From the NCBI GenBank assembly GCA_902803675.1, contig CADCQZ010000434.1, forward strand, positions 1 to 6,669: a stretch of DNA of 6,669 bases. Reading direction: 5' to 3'. This DNA comes from an uncultured Eubacteriales bacterium. Lineage in GTDB: Bacteria > Bacillota_A > Clostridia > Christensenellales > Aristaeellaceae. The notes beneath the pieces were generated by a model. It searched no databases, was not told where the DNA came from, and worked only from the letters and a program-made list of their open reading frames with translations. The translations under genes and the position numbers were made by a program. Below are positions 1-6,609 of the stretch, piece by piece (positions within the stretch are counted from its first letter, which is position 1; each line of letters begins with the position of its first letter).

Positions 1-102
1 GCTTTGATAATGGGTATCCATGTCCACGTTCGGCGGATATCCTTTGGTTCCCGCGGCTTTTTTATCATGGATCCAGTTTGGATCGCGAAGGGCGTTGACC
101 GT
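1..102 (+). other. Upstream flank; no gene assigned
   Basis: This segment lies before the chosen start of the first glycosyltransferase. The reading frame is open back to a TTG at position 4, but the extra 33 codons do not resemble the start of any GT2 enzyme I know, and neither the TTG nor the internal ATG at 67 has a purine-rich ribosome binding site in front of it. A weak GAAGGG lies at 87-92, ten bases before the ATG at 103. A GATAAT at 6-11 could be a -10 element, but its -35 partner would be outside the window. No end of an upstream gene can be identified. Confidence 0.5.
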
Positions 103-1077
103 ATGTCGAAATACAGTATCGTTATCCCGTGCTATCAATCCTCAAAGACCATCGCGCATGTGGTGTCCCAGACGGTGGAAGAGCTTCACAAGCTGGGCAT
201 CGACGACTTTGAATTCGTCCTGGTGAACGACTGCTCTCCCGACGGGGGCGCGACGATCCGGGAGCTTGATCGGCTCGCGGACGAGTTCGACTATATCAGG
301 GTGGTCGACCTGGGAAAGAATTTCGGCCAGAACAACGCCACCATGGCGGGCCTCAATTACGCGGACGGGGACTTCTTCATCTCCATGGACGACGATGGGC
401 AGACCGATCCGAGCCAGCTGAAGTACCTCATCGACAAACTGGAGGAAGGCTACGACCTGGTCTACGGGCACTACGTGGTCAAGAAGGAGAACGCGTTCCG
501 ACGGCTGGGCAGCGCGCTGAACCACTGGACCGTCAAGGTGCTCCTGAACAAGCCGGACTGGCTCAGGACATCCAGTTTCTGGATCGCCAGAAAATATGTG
601 CGGGACTACGCCGTGCGCTTTACCTACCCGAACGTGCACCTGCAGGGCGTGCTGCTCAGGGTCACCAGCAATATCGCCACCGTGCCCGTCCGGCACCGCG
701 CGCGGGAGACCGGCCGGTCCGGATACACCTTCAAAAAGCTGGTGCAGCTCTACAGCAATATCTTCAGCTTTTCGATGGTGCCGCTGAACCTGGTGACCAA
801 CGCGGGCCTGATCATCGCCGGGCTCAGCTTTCTGATGGGCATCATCATGCTGATCCGGAAGCTTCTGCATCCCGAGATGCTCCTGGGATGGCTGTCGCTG
901 TTCGTGGGGATCTGCTTCCTCACCGGCTTGAACCTGGTGGCCATCGGGATCGTGGGGATGTACATCGGCCGGCTGTACCGCGGGGAGTCCGACACGCCGC
1001 AGTATGTGGTGAAGAGCGTCAGGCAGAAAAAGAAGCCGGACGGCGGCCCCGATGACAGTGCGGCCATAAAAGACTGA
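103..1077 (+). CDS. GT2 polyprenyl-phosphate sugar transferase (ArnC/GtrB/DPM1-like)
   Basis: This 324-residue protein should move a sugar from a nucleotide sugar to undecaprenyl phosphate on the cytoplasmic face of the membrane. The N-terminus (SIVIPCYQSS) is the first strand of the GT-A fold. N42-D43 in LVNDCSPDG and the D96-D98 cluster in SMDDDGQTDP are the nucleotide- and metal-binding acidic sites. RHRARETGRSGY (197-208) matches the H..R..G.S.Y block of this family. Two hydrophobic segments at about 232-252 and 261-286, then a short basic tail, give the usual GtrB/ArnC membrane anchor, and the length is typical. I chose the ATG at 103 because the conserved domain starts there. The stop overlaps an ATG of the next gene (TGATG). 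The donor sugar cannot be read from sequence. A GT2 acting directly on a glycan is less likely given the two-helix tail and the flippase-like neighbours. Confidence 0.88.
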   Translation: MSKYSIVIPCYQSSKTIAHVVSQTVEELHKLGIDDFEFVLVNDCSPDGGATIRELDRLADEFDYIRVVDLGKNFGQNNATMAGLNYADGDFFISMDDDGQTDPSQLKYLIDKLEEGYDLVYGHYVVKKENAFRRLGSALNHWTVKVLLNKPDWLRTSSFWIARKYVRDYAVRFTYPNVHLQGVLLRVTSNIATVPVRHRARETGRSGYTFKKLVQLYSNIFSFSMVPLNLVTNAGLIIAGLSFLMGIIMLIRKLLHPEMLLGWLSLFVGICFLTGLNLVAIGIVGMYIGRLYRGESDTPQYVVKSVRQKKKPDGGPDDSAAIKD

Positions 1078-1088
1078 TGGGGAAGACT

Positions 1089-2276
1089 ATGAAAAAGATC
1101 ATGATCCTGGGAGCGGGGGTCTATCAGGTACCGCTGATCAAGGCGGCCCGGAAAATGGGCCTGCATACGATCGTGATGAGCATCCCGGGGGACTATCCCG
1201 GCTTCGCCCTGGCGGATCAGGTGATCTGTCAGGACACGGCCGACGCGGAAGCGGTGCTGGCCATCGCGAAACGGGAGGGGATCTCGGGGATCGTCACCAC
1301 CGGCACGGATGTGTGCATCCACACCGTGGGCGTGGTGAACGAGGCCCTGGGCCTGAAGGGCCTGAAGATCGAGGGCAGCACCATCGCCGGCAGGAAGGCG
1401 CTGATGAAGGACGTGTACGCGGAGCACGGCGTCAATACCGCGCGGTTCAGGCATGTGCTTTTGAAGACGCCCATCGAAGGGGTGGAGCGGATCTGCGGTT
1501 CGATCGGGTATCCCGTGGTGTTCAAGGCGATCGATTCCTCCGGGAGCCGCGGGATCACCCGGGTGGACGGCCCGGAGGGGATCGAAAAGGCCATCGGGAG
1601 CGTGAAGGCGGTCACCCGCAGCGATGAGTACCTGATCGAGGAGCACCTGGACGGTGAGGAGTACGGCGCCGAGGCCTTCGTGCAGGACGGGAAGCTGGAA
1701 TTCATGCTGCTCAACGGCAAGTATATCTTTGAGGGCGCCACCGGCGTGCCGGTGGGGCACTACGCCCCCTACGGCACCCCGGAGATGGAGAAAAAGTCCT
1801 TCGAGCAGCTTGAGAAGGCCGTCAGGGCCATGAAGCTCGACAACTGCGCCGTCAATGTGGATTTCATGCTCTGCGGGGACACGGTCTGCATCCTGGAGAT
1901 CGGCGCGCGGGGCGGCGGGACCTGCCTGGGCGAGCTGGTCAGTTTGTATTACGGCTATGATTACTATGAGAAAATGATCCGCGTCGCCCTGGGGGAAAAG
2001 GTGGACTTCACCCCGGTGAATATTTCGCGCGTGCCCAACGCCAGCCACCTGCTGATGAGCGGGAAGACCGGCACGATCGTCTCCATCACCAACTCCAACG
2101 CGCCCTCGAAGGACATTTTCGACATCTCCTTCGATCACCGGCCGGGCGATCACGTGACCGCGTTCTCCATCGGGCCCCACCGGATCGGCCAGGTGATCAC
2201 CACCGGCGCCACCGTGGAGGAGGCCCGGAGGACCCTCGAGAGGGCGATGGCCAATATCCGCATCGAGGTCGAGTGA
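1089..2276 (+). CDS. ATP-grasp ligase, carbamoyl-phosphate-synthase-like fold
   Basis: This 395-residue protein should join a carboxylate to an amine or similar nucleophile using ATP, through an acyl-phosphate. It begins with a Rossmann-like preATP-grasp domain (MKKIMILGAG). The ATP-grasp core follows: YPVVFKAID (141-149) with the probable adenine-side lysine K146, then the flexible glycine/serine loop SSGSRG (150-155), IEEHLDGEEYGAEA (183-196) in the hinge, and the metal-binding acids D258 and E270. The last motif reads LEIGARGGG where many relatives have E-I-N-P-R. A C-terminal domain of about 100 residues completes the usual length. I prefer the ATG at 1089 (MKKI) over the in-frame ATG at 1077, because GGGGAAG lies just before it and the fold starts there. 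Its place between a lipid-sugar transferase and a flippase pair suggests it acylates an amino sugar, perhaps with an amino acid. That substrate is an inference; making a soluble dipeptide or amide is an alternative. Confidence 0.85.
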   Translation: MKKIMILGAGVYQVPLIKAARKMGLHTIVMSIPGDYPGFALADQVICQDTADAEAVLAIAKREGISGIVTTGTDVCIHTVGVVNEALGLKGLKIEGSTIAGRKALMKDVYAEHGVNTARFRHVLLKTPIEGVERICGSIGYPVVFKAIDSSGSRGITRVDGPEGIEKAIGSVKAVTRSDEYLIEEHLDGEEYGAEAFVQDGKLEFMLLNGKYIFEGATGVPVGHYAPYGTPEMEKKSFEQLEKAVRAMKLDNCAVNVDFMLCGDTVCILEIGARGGGTCLGELVSLYYGYDYYEKMIRVALGEKVDFTPVNISRVPNASHLLMSGKTGTIVSITNSNAPSKDIFDISFDHRPGDHVTAFSIGPHRIGQVITTGATVEEARRTLERAMANIRIEVE

Positions 2277-2312
2277 GCGCCGGAAATAAGGCGTACCGTT
2301 TTTATCTCATCC

Positions 2313-2321
2313 AGGAAGGAG
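2313..2321 (+). promoter_or_regulatory. Strong ribosome binding site deciding the start of the first SMR gene
   Basis: AGGAAGGAG stands five bases before the ATG at 2327. The frame is also open from a GTG at 2273 that overlaps the ATP-grasp stop (GTGA), but that start has only a weak GAGG before it and would add 18 polar residues ahead of the first membrane helix. The downstream ATG is therefore preferred. Confidence 0.75.
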
Positions 2322-2326
2322 CCGGA

Positions 2327-2680
2327 ATGAGCGGAGATAAAACCAGCATCGGCCACATCGCCTTTATCCAGGCGGCGGTCCTTATCTATTCCTTCTGCGG
2401 GGTGTTCCAGAAATTCGCGGCGCAGCAGGCGGCCCTGTCCTTCCGGTTTTTCCTGTTCTGGGGCTGCTCCTTCGCGGTGCTGTTCATTTACGCCGTATTG
2501 TGGCAGCTGATCCTGAAAAAGAACGATCTGTCGGTGGCCTACAGCAACCGGGCCGTGGCGATGATATGGAGCCTCGTCTGGGGCGCGCTCATCTTCGGGG
2601 AGACCCTCAGGTGGAACCAGGTGCTGGGCGCGGCGGTCATCTGTTACGGTGTGCACAGGGTGGTGACGGCGGATGACTGA
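2327..2680 (+). CDS. SMR/EamA-like four-helix membrane protein, probable flippase subunit (ArnE/F-like)
   Basis: This 117-residue protein has four hydrophobic segments, at about 8-28, 42-63, 76-92 and 98-111, which is the size and layout of small multidrug resistance proteins and ArnE/ArnF. The motif KKNDLSVAYSNRAVAMIWSL followed by a helix ending IFGETLRW and a closing helix with GAAVICYGV fits the L...LSVAY...FGE...G...GV pattern of the family. The glutamate of EmrE in helix 1, used for proton-coupled drug export, is not obvious here, which argues against a simple drug pump. The gene overlaps the next one by 8 bp, so the two are almost certainly made together and probably form a heterodimer that flips an undecaprenyl-phosphate sugar made by the upstream GT2. 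Positive charges weakly favour an N-in orientation (about five K/R on that side against three). Confidence 0.8.
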   Translation: MSGDKTSIGHIAFIQAAVLIYSFCGVFQKFAAQQAALSFRFFLFWGCSFAVLFIYAVLWQLILKKNDLSVAYSNRAVAMIWSLVWGALIFGETLRWNQVLGAAVICYGVHRVVTADD

Positions 2681-3020
2681 ACCGTTGTGGCCGTTCTATC
2701 TGCTGGCGCTTTCCTCGGTGCTGATCGCGGATATCTCGCAGGTGATCCTGAAAAAGGCGGCCGGCAGGAAATACGCGTCGGTCCTGAAGTCCTACCTGAA
2801 TGTCAGGGTGATCTTCGCTTACTTTCTTTTCGGCCTGTCCACGGTGTTTTCGGTGATCGCCCTGAGGCGCCTGCCCCTTTCCCTGTCGCCCCTGTGGCAG
2901 GCGATGGGGCAGGTGTTCGTGGTGCTGCTCAGCTACTTCGTCCTGAAGGAGAAGATCGGCAGGAAGAAGGCCCTGGGGATCGGGATCATCGTCGCGGGGA
3001 TCGTCCTGTCGGCGCTGTGA
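2673..3020 (+). CDS. SMR/EamA-like four-helix membrane protein, partner flippase subunit (ArnE/F-like)
   Basis: This 115-residue protein has four predicted membrane helices, at about 6-25, 45-62, 75-91 and 99-115. The first helix ends in SQVILKKAAGRK, the hydrophobic-then-KKA pattern seen in SMR/EamA half-transporters. RLPLSLSPLWQAMGQVFVV and YFVLKEKIGRKKALGIGII correspond to the two later conserved blocks. It starts at an ATG inside the end of the previous gene, so translational coupling is likely. Basic residues are concentrated in loops 1 and 3 (about eleven K/R, against two elsewhere), so this subunit should sit N-out, opposite to its partner. The family includes ArnE/ArnF, which move undecaprenyl-phosphate aminoarabinose across the inner membrane. 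A drug or metabolite exporter is the alternative, but the flanking GT2 and GT-C genes favour lipid-linked sugar transport. Confidence 0.8.
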   Translation: MTEPLWPFYLLALSSVLIADISQVILKKAAGRKYASVLKSYLNVRVIFAYFLFGLSTVFSVIALRRLPLSLSPLWQAMGQVFVVLLSYFVLKEKIGRKKALGIGIIVAGIVLSAL

Positions 3021-3026
3021 GCGGGT

Positions 3027-3032
3027 GAGGAG
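3027..3032 (+). promoter_or_regulatory. Ribosome binding site of the GT-C gene
   Basis: GAGGAG lies four bases before the ATG at 3037 and ten before the ATG at 3043. The frame is also open from the GTG at 3025, but that codon is upstream of or overlaps this motif and cannot use it. Either ATG is possible; they differ by two residues in a cytoplasmic tail. Confidence 0.6.
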
Positions 3033-3036
3033 CGTT

Positions 3037-5757
3037 ATGGGGATGAACACACAAAAAAAGCCGTCACACGCGGCCATGCCTCGGCCCGGGCGCGAAAGGC
3101 CCCTGCCAAAGAGCGCTTTTGTCCGCGCGGCCGAAAGGGCCTGGCCGCCTGTTCTGGCGTGCGTGTGCCTGCTTATGTGCCTGCTCTTCGGCGGCATGCA
3201 GTACATGACCAATGACGACTACAGCATCCAGAACACGCTCTCGGGCAACCTGACGGGCGCGCCTTTCCCGGTCCACCAGTTCACCAGCGTGTTCATCACT
3301 TATCCCATCGCCTGGCTCTACGGCGTCCTCCCCTCCGTCCAGTGGTGGCATGTGTACAGCCTGTGCCTGGTGTTCGCGGGCCTGCTGGCCGTGCATTATT
3401 CCATTGCCCGTATCGTCAGGCGCGCCGGGCTGCAGTGCTTGCTCGGCCCGGCCTTCGCCGTCATCCTGGACGCGGCGTTCTTCCTGTATTCCTTTTCCAA
3501 TGTCACCTTCACGGTGGTGGGCGGGATCGCCGGTCTGGCGGCGGTGATGCTGGTGATCGCGGGCCGGGATGCCGACAGGAAGCGCAGGTATCTGATCGCG
3601 GCGGCGGTCCTGTTCGCGCTTTCGGTCTGCCACCGGCGGGACAGCGGGATCGTGGCTTACTGCTATATGCTGGTGGCGCTGTTTTACGCGCACATCGATC
3701 TGGATATCTCCCTGCTCCGGCGGTTCCTGCGGTTCCTGGGGCTGGCCGCGCTCTTTTTCGTGCTGCTCATCGGGCTCATCCGGGGCAATCAGGCGATCCA
3801 GGCCGGCATCCAGGGGCCGGGATTCGCCTCCTTCAACGCGGCGAGATCCCGGTTCATGGATTACCCGAAGGATACCTACGGGGAGAACCCCCAGCTCTAT
3901 GAAAAGCTGGGGTGGTCCGAATCGGTGTACCGGCTGGCTTCCTCCTGGTGCTTCCTGCCCGAGGAGATCACGGCGGAGACCTTCGCCGCGGCGGTCAGGG
4001 AGAGCGCCAAGGAAGCCCGGACCTTTGATATGGCGACGCTCGCGGAGCGGTGGAACGCGGCGGTCAGTGACGAGAGGACCCTGTATACCCTTCTCGTGTG
4101 CCTCATCGCCGCCGCCGGCGCGCTCATCATGACCGTCCTTTCCCGGGACCGGGGGTCGATCCTCACGGAGGTGATCGCCTTCCTGGGCACCGCCGTCCTG
4201 GTGTTCTATCAGCTCTACGGCGGCCGGGCGAACTACCGGTCATTGGTCATCTGCTTCCTGCCCCTGGCGGTGATCAGCGTGTATCTGATGCTGAAATGTG
4301 CCGGCGGGGCCCCCGGGAGGACACGCGCTCTCGTCATCGTGCTCCTCACCGCCGCGTTGATGGTGCCCGGCGCGGCGCGGGGCGCTTATGTCTCCCTGGT
4401 GGACGTGGACCGGGAGGGCATCAAAAAGGACGCGGCGGCGGAACAGGCGCTGTATGACCATGTGATCCGTGACCCGGACAGCGTCTATATCCGGGTCAAC
4501 ACCACCTCCATGAAGAGCCCGGCGCCCATCTGCCCCGGGGAGAAGCCCGCCAACCTGTTCATCTGGGGCGGATCGAGCTTCCATTCGGCCTGCTTCCGGC
4601 GCCAGCTGGAGGTCAACGGGCTGGAAGAGCTCAGCGGTGACACGCTGCGGCGGGACAACGTATACCTGGTCTCGGCCACCGACGTAAAGTCGCTGGCGGA
4701 GGGCAAAAAACAGAGCAAGGGCTCCCTGGCCCTGCTCTACAACTGGCAGAAGACGGAACACGGCGCCGTGTGCCTGTCCCCGGAGGGCACGGCGGGCGAG
4801 GGCCTGTTCATTTACCGGATCCGGTATCCGGAGAGCCGTCCGGCGGATGAGGATCTTGAACAGGGCCTGTACTACGATTACACGGGCAGCCGGTTCGTCC
4901 GGTACACGGGGGACCCGTCCCCCTTCGAGGGCCTGGCCCGCAAGCCCGCGGAGTACCTTAAAAAGCTGGGGAACGATGACTTCATCTCCGTGATCGCGGT
5001 GAGCAAGGACGCGGCCCGCTATCTGCCGGGCCCGGTCAACGATCAGATGACAGCCATGGGCCTGATCCCGCTCAAGGGGGAGACGGACCGGCCGTACATC
5101 GCCGTGCTGGACGGCGGCCGGGTCGTTTACAACGAGATCGGCGATAAGTCGGGCGAGATCCAAACAAGTCTTGAGATCGACGGGATCCCGGTGGACGTGC
5201 TCAGCAAGGCCGGCGGCAAATACACGGTGGATATCAGGGTCGGCGCCGGGGCGTATGACAAGCGGCCCAAGGGCATGGTGGTGTTCGTCTACAGCCGGTC
5301 GAAAAACGCGGTGGTGGATACCCGGCGCTTTGACTGGTCCGCGGTCAACTGCGTGACGGATACGAATTACGCCGGCATGGACGACCTGGAGAAGCTGTTC
5401 GCGGCGGCGGCAAGGGACGGCTGCGACGTGATCCTGCTCTATGACAGGGCCGGGGCGGAAAAGAGCGGGGACGTTAAACGCGCGGCGAAACTCAAAAAGG
5501 CCGGATTCAACGTGGATCAGGGGGCGTATGTCGCCGGCGCGCTTCTGCCCGACGGCACGGTGCTCCAGGCCTCCGACGGGGAGGAAGCGGCCCTTGAGGT
5601 CACGGCCGGCGTAAGGCGCTACACCCTCACGGCCGGGAAGGGCGGCGGCGGAGCCGACTTCGGCGCGATCGGTTACCGGTGGAAGGATCACGCGGTGACC
5701 CTCGTGATCTACCACCCGGAGACGGACTCGGTGCTGAACGTGAAAACGCTCGACTGA
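3037..5757 (+). CDS. GT-C-like polytopic glycosyltransferase with C-terminal ILEI/FAM3-like module
   Basis: This is a 906-residue protein. A basic tail precedes hydrophobic segments at about 36-54, 103-126, 135-153, 155-176, 184-198, 203-221, 230-249, 349-368, 376-394, 402-420 and 430-448. Basic residues at 125-129, 179-184, 228-232, 369-372 and 428-430 fit this 11-helix model with N-in and C-out. The first external loop carries N59-D60-D61-Y62, placed like the catalytic acidic motif of GT-C enzymes that use polyprenyl-phosphate sugars. A large loop (250-348) follows helix 7, as is usual for GT-C. Residues 449-906 should lie outside the membrane. Within them, 649-700 and 745-845 resemble the ILEI/FAM3 (PANDER-like) domain, seen for example in GMVVFVYS, VVDTRRFDW and the following L..L....G..V+L segment. 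I infer that it transfers the sugar flipped by the SMR pair to a surface acceptor bound by the C-terminal module. The membrane enzyme call is fairly firm; the ILEI assignment is tentative. Confidence 0.75.
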   Translation: MGMNTQKKPSHAAMPRPGRERPLPKSAFVRAAERAWPPVLACVCLLMCLLFGGMQYMTNDDYSIQNTLSGNLTGAPFPVHQFTSVFITYPIAWLYGVLPSVQWWHVYSLCLVFAGLLAVHYSIARIVRRAGLQCLLGPAFAVILDAAFFLYSFSNVTFTVVGGIAGLAAVMLVIAGRDADRKRRYLIAAAVLFALSVCHRRDSGIVAYCYMLVALFYAHIDLDISLLRRFLRFLGLAALFFVLLIGLIRGNQAIQAGIQGPGFASFNAARSRFMDYPKDTYGENPQLYEKLGWSESVYRLASSWCFLPEEITAETFAAAVRESAKEARTFDMATLAERWNAAVSDERTLYTLLVCLIAAAGALIMTVLSRDRGSILTEVIAFLGTAVLVFYQLYGGRANYRSLVICFLPLAVISVYLMLKCAGGAPGRTRALVIVLLTAALMVPGAARGAYVSLVDVDREGIKKDAAAEQALYDHVIRDPDSVYIRVNTTSMKSPAPICPGEKPANLFIWGGSSFHSACFRRQLEVNGLEELSGDTLRRDNVYLVSATDVKSLAEGKKQSKGSLALLYNWQKTEHGAVCLSPEGTAGEGLFIYRIRYPESRPADEDLEQGLYYDYTGSRFVRYTGDPSPFEGLARKPAEYLKKLGNDDFISVIAVSKDAARYLPGPVNDQMTAMGLIPLKGETDRPYIAVLDGGRVVYNEIGDKSGEIQTSLEIDGIPVDVLSKAGGKYTVDIRVGAGAYDKRPKGMVVFVYSRSKNAVVDTRRFDWSAVNCVTDTNYAGMDDLEKLFAAAARDGCDVILLYDRAGAEKSGDVKRAAKLKKAGFNVDQGAYVAGALLPDGTVLQASDGEEAALEVTAGVRRYTLTAGKGGGGADFGAIGYRWKDHAVTLVIYHPETDSVLNVKTLD
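4981..5754 (+). repeat. Divergent internal duplication in the GT-C C-terminal domain (order B-A-B-A)
   Basis: Residues 649-767 and about 797-906 of the encoded protein appear to be two copies of one unit. Part B gives YIAVLDGGRVVY (687-698) against YVAGALLPDGTVLQ (831-844), each followed by an acidic stretch and then SLEIDG against ALEVTAG. Part A gives GMVVFVYSRSKNAVVDTRRF (746-765) against AVTLVIYHPETDSVLNVKTL (886-905). The DNA copies are too diverged to be recent. Identity is low and the alignment was made by eye. Confidence 0.5.
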
Positions 5758-5782
5758 GACGGGCATGGAACGGGAATGAACC

Positions 5783-5790
5783 GGAAGGAG
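5783..5790 (+). promoter_or_regulatory. Ribosome binding site deciding the acetyltransferase start
   Basis: GGAAGGAG lies eight bases before the ATG at 5799 and only two before the in-frame ATG at 5793. The spacing favours 5799. The frame stays open upstream into the end of the GT-C gene, but those codons are a different-frame reading of it and are not part of this gene. Confidence 0.7.
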
Positions 5791-5798
5791 CGATGGAT

Positions 5799-6515
5799 AT
5801 GATCCAGGAACCGGTCTATATCAGCCGGTCGACCGTTGATGAGAACGGGACAAAGATCTACAAAAACTGCCGGATCGAGGATTCCTCGGTCGCGGACCAT
5901 GTGGTGGTCGGGGAGTGCTCCGTGCTGCTGGGCGCCACGATGAAGGCGTATTCCCAGGTCAACCGGTTCTCCATGGTGCGCCATTCCGTGATCGGGGATT
6001 ATTCCTACGCGGGCAAGAATTTCATGATGATATCCGCCGAGATCGGCCGGTTCTCCTCCATCTCGTGGAACGTGACCATCGGGGGCGCCGATCACGATTA
6101 CTCCAAAGTGACCACCCATTCCTTTCTGTATCATCCCGCCTTTGACATGGTCGGGGAGGGCGCGCCCCTCTATGACCGCTTCGCGGACGACTGCGTCATC
6201 GGCAATGACGTGTGGATGGGCGCCGGCAGTGTGGTCAAGCGGGGCGTCACCGTGGGGGACGGGGCCGTGGTGGGCGCCAATGCCGTGGTCACCCATGACG
6301 TAGCGCCCTACACCGTCGTGGCGGGGGCGCCGGCCAGGATCATCCGGGCGCGGTTTGACGACAGGACGATCGAGCGGCTGCTCAGGATCCGGTGGTGGGA
6401 CCTTGACCCCGCGCTGATCCGGGAGCATGTCGCGCTGTTCAACGAGAGCCCCACGGAAGCGGTGCTGGACCGGCTGGAGGAGATCAAGGCCGGTTTGACA
6501 CGCCCGGAGAGATAA
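5799..6515 (+). CDS. Left-handed beta-helix O/N-acetyltransferase, XAT/CatB type
   Basis: This 238-residue protein should move an acetyl group from acetyl-CoA to a hydroxyl or amine, working as a cytoplasmic trimer. Hexapeptide turns are visible from about residue 30 (DHVVVGECSVLLGATMKAY) through RFSMVRHSVIGDYSYAG, then IGRFSSISWNVTIGGADHDY, where H99 matches the catalytic histidine of the XAT family (VatD, PaXAT). The signature THSFLYHP follows (106-113). The second half of the helix is canonical (IGNDVWMGAGSVVKRGVTVG, then VVGANAVVTHDVAPYTVVAG), and a C-terminal helix region begins at WWDLDP. The length is slightly above typical XAT size. Its neighbours, a GT-C enzyme before it and a sugar aminotransferase after it, argue for a sugar or surface-glycan substrate rather than an antibiotic. 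O-acetylation of the finished sugar and N-acetylation of the aminotransferase product are both possible, and sequence alone does not decide between them. Confidence 0.88.
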   Translation: MIQEPVYISRSTVDENGTKIYKNCRIEDSSVADHVVVGECSVLLGATMKAYSQVNRFSMVRHSVIGDYSYAGKNFMMISAEIGRFSSISWNVTIGGADHDYSKVTTHSFLYHPAFDMVGEGAPLYDRFADDCVIGNDVWMGAGSVVKRGVTVGDGAVVGANAVVTHDVAPYTVVAGAPARIIRARFDDRTIERLLRIRWWDLDPALIREHVALFNESPTEAVLDRLEEIKAGLTRPER

Positions 6516-6524
6516 GGCTATAAT
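6495..6524 (+). promoter_or_regulatory. Consensus sigma-70/sigma-A promoter for the downstream aminotransferase gene
   Basis: TTGACA at 6495-6500 and TATAAT at 6519-6524 are both perfect consensus hexamers with an 18-base spacer. The -35 box and most of the spacer lie within the last codons of the acetyltransferase gene, and the -10 box follows its stop. Transcription should begin near 6531, giving a leader of about 80 bases before the ATG at 6610. No extended -10 TG is present. Confidence 0.8.
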
Positions 6525-6529
6525 GGGTC

Positions 6530-6558
6530 TGCGCCCCCAATTAAAAACGGGCGGCGCG
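6530..6558 (+). other. GC-rich stem-loop at the predicted 5' end of the leader RNA
   Basis: GCGCC (6531-6535) pairs with GGCGC (6553-6557), and CCC (6536-6538) pairs with GGG (6549-6551), with one bulged base at 6552 and an A/T-rich ten-base loop; a U-G pair can close the base. It starts at the predicted transcription start, so it could be a 5' stabilising hairpin or, as DNA, an operator dyad just downstream of the -10 box. No run of T follows it directly, so it is not an intrinsic terminator in this form. Confidence 0.5.
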
Positions 6559-6596
6559 AAGGATATAAATTCAGCCGGCGCTTTTTTAGGCGCGGG

Positions 6597-6603
6597 AGAG
6601 GAG
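6597..6603 (+). promoter_or_regulatory. Ribosome binding site of the aminotransferase gene
   Basis: AGAGGAG stands six bases before the ATG at 6610, near-ideal spacing. It supports 6610 as the start even though the frame is open back to an ATG at 6523 that overlaps the promoter's -10 box. Confidence 0.75.
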
Positions 6604-6609
6604 CATAAA

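Noticed and set aside
6..11. GATAAT as a possible -10 element for the block.
   Set aside because: The -35 region would be outside the window, so it cannot be judged.
51..63. Terminator-like CCCGCGG followed by a T run before the first gene.
   Set aside because: I could not find a stable stem upstream of the T run, only a tiny palindrome.
4..102. N-terminal extension of the GT2 gene from the TTG at 4 or the ATG at 67.
   Set aside because: The GT-A fold begins at the ATG at 103, the extension matches nothing I recognise, and neither upstream start has a ribosome binding site.
750..2180. Long minus-strand open frame (about 476 codons) opposite the GT2 and ATP-grasp genes.
   Set aside because: Its product is rich in H, R, D, G and P with no recognisable domain, and it lies antisense to two well-supported genes. 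Long antisense frames are expected where third positions are mostly G or C.
4240..5766. Long minus-strand open frame (about 508 codons) opposite the GT-C gene.
   Set aside because: Same low-complexity H/R/D/V composition, no domain, and antisense to a gene with clear membrane segments.
5799..6515. Antibiotic-resistance acetyltransferase (CatB or Vat).
   Set aside because: The fold and catalytic histidine match that family, but the surrounding glycan genes make a sugar or glycan substrate more likely; the family includes many non-resistance members.
6523..6609. In-frame upstream ATG at 6523 that would extend the aminotransferase by 29 residues.
   Set aside because: The ATG overlaps the -10 box, so a transcript from that promoter would lack it. 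The family N-terminus (MIPFN) begins at 6610 behind a good ribosome binding site.
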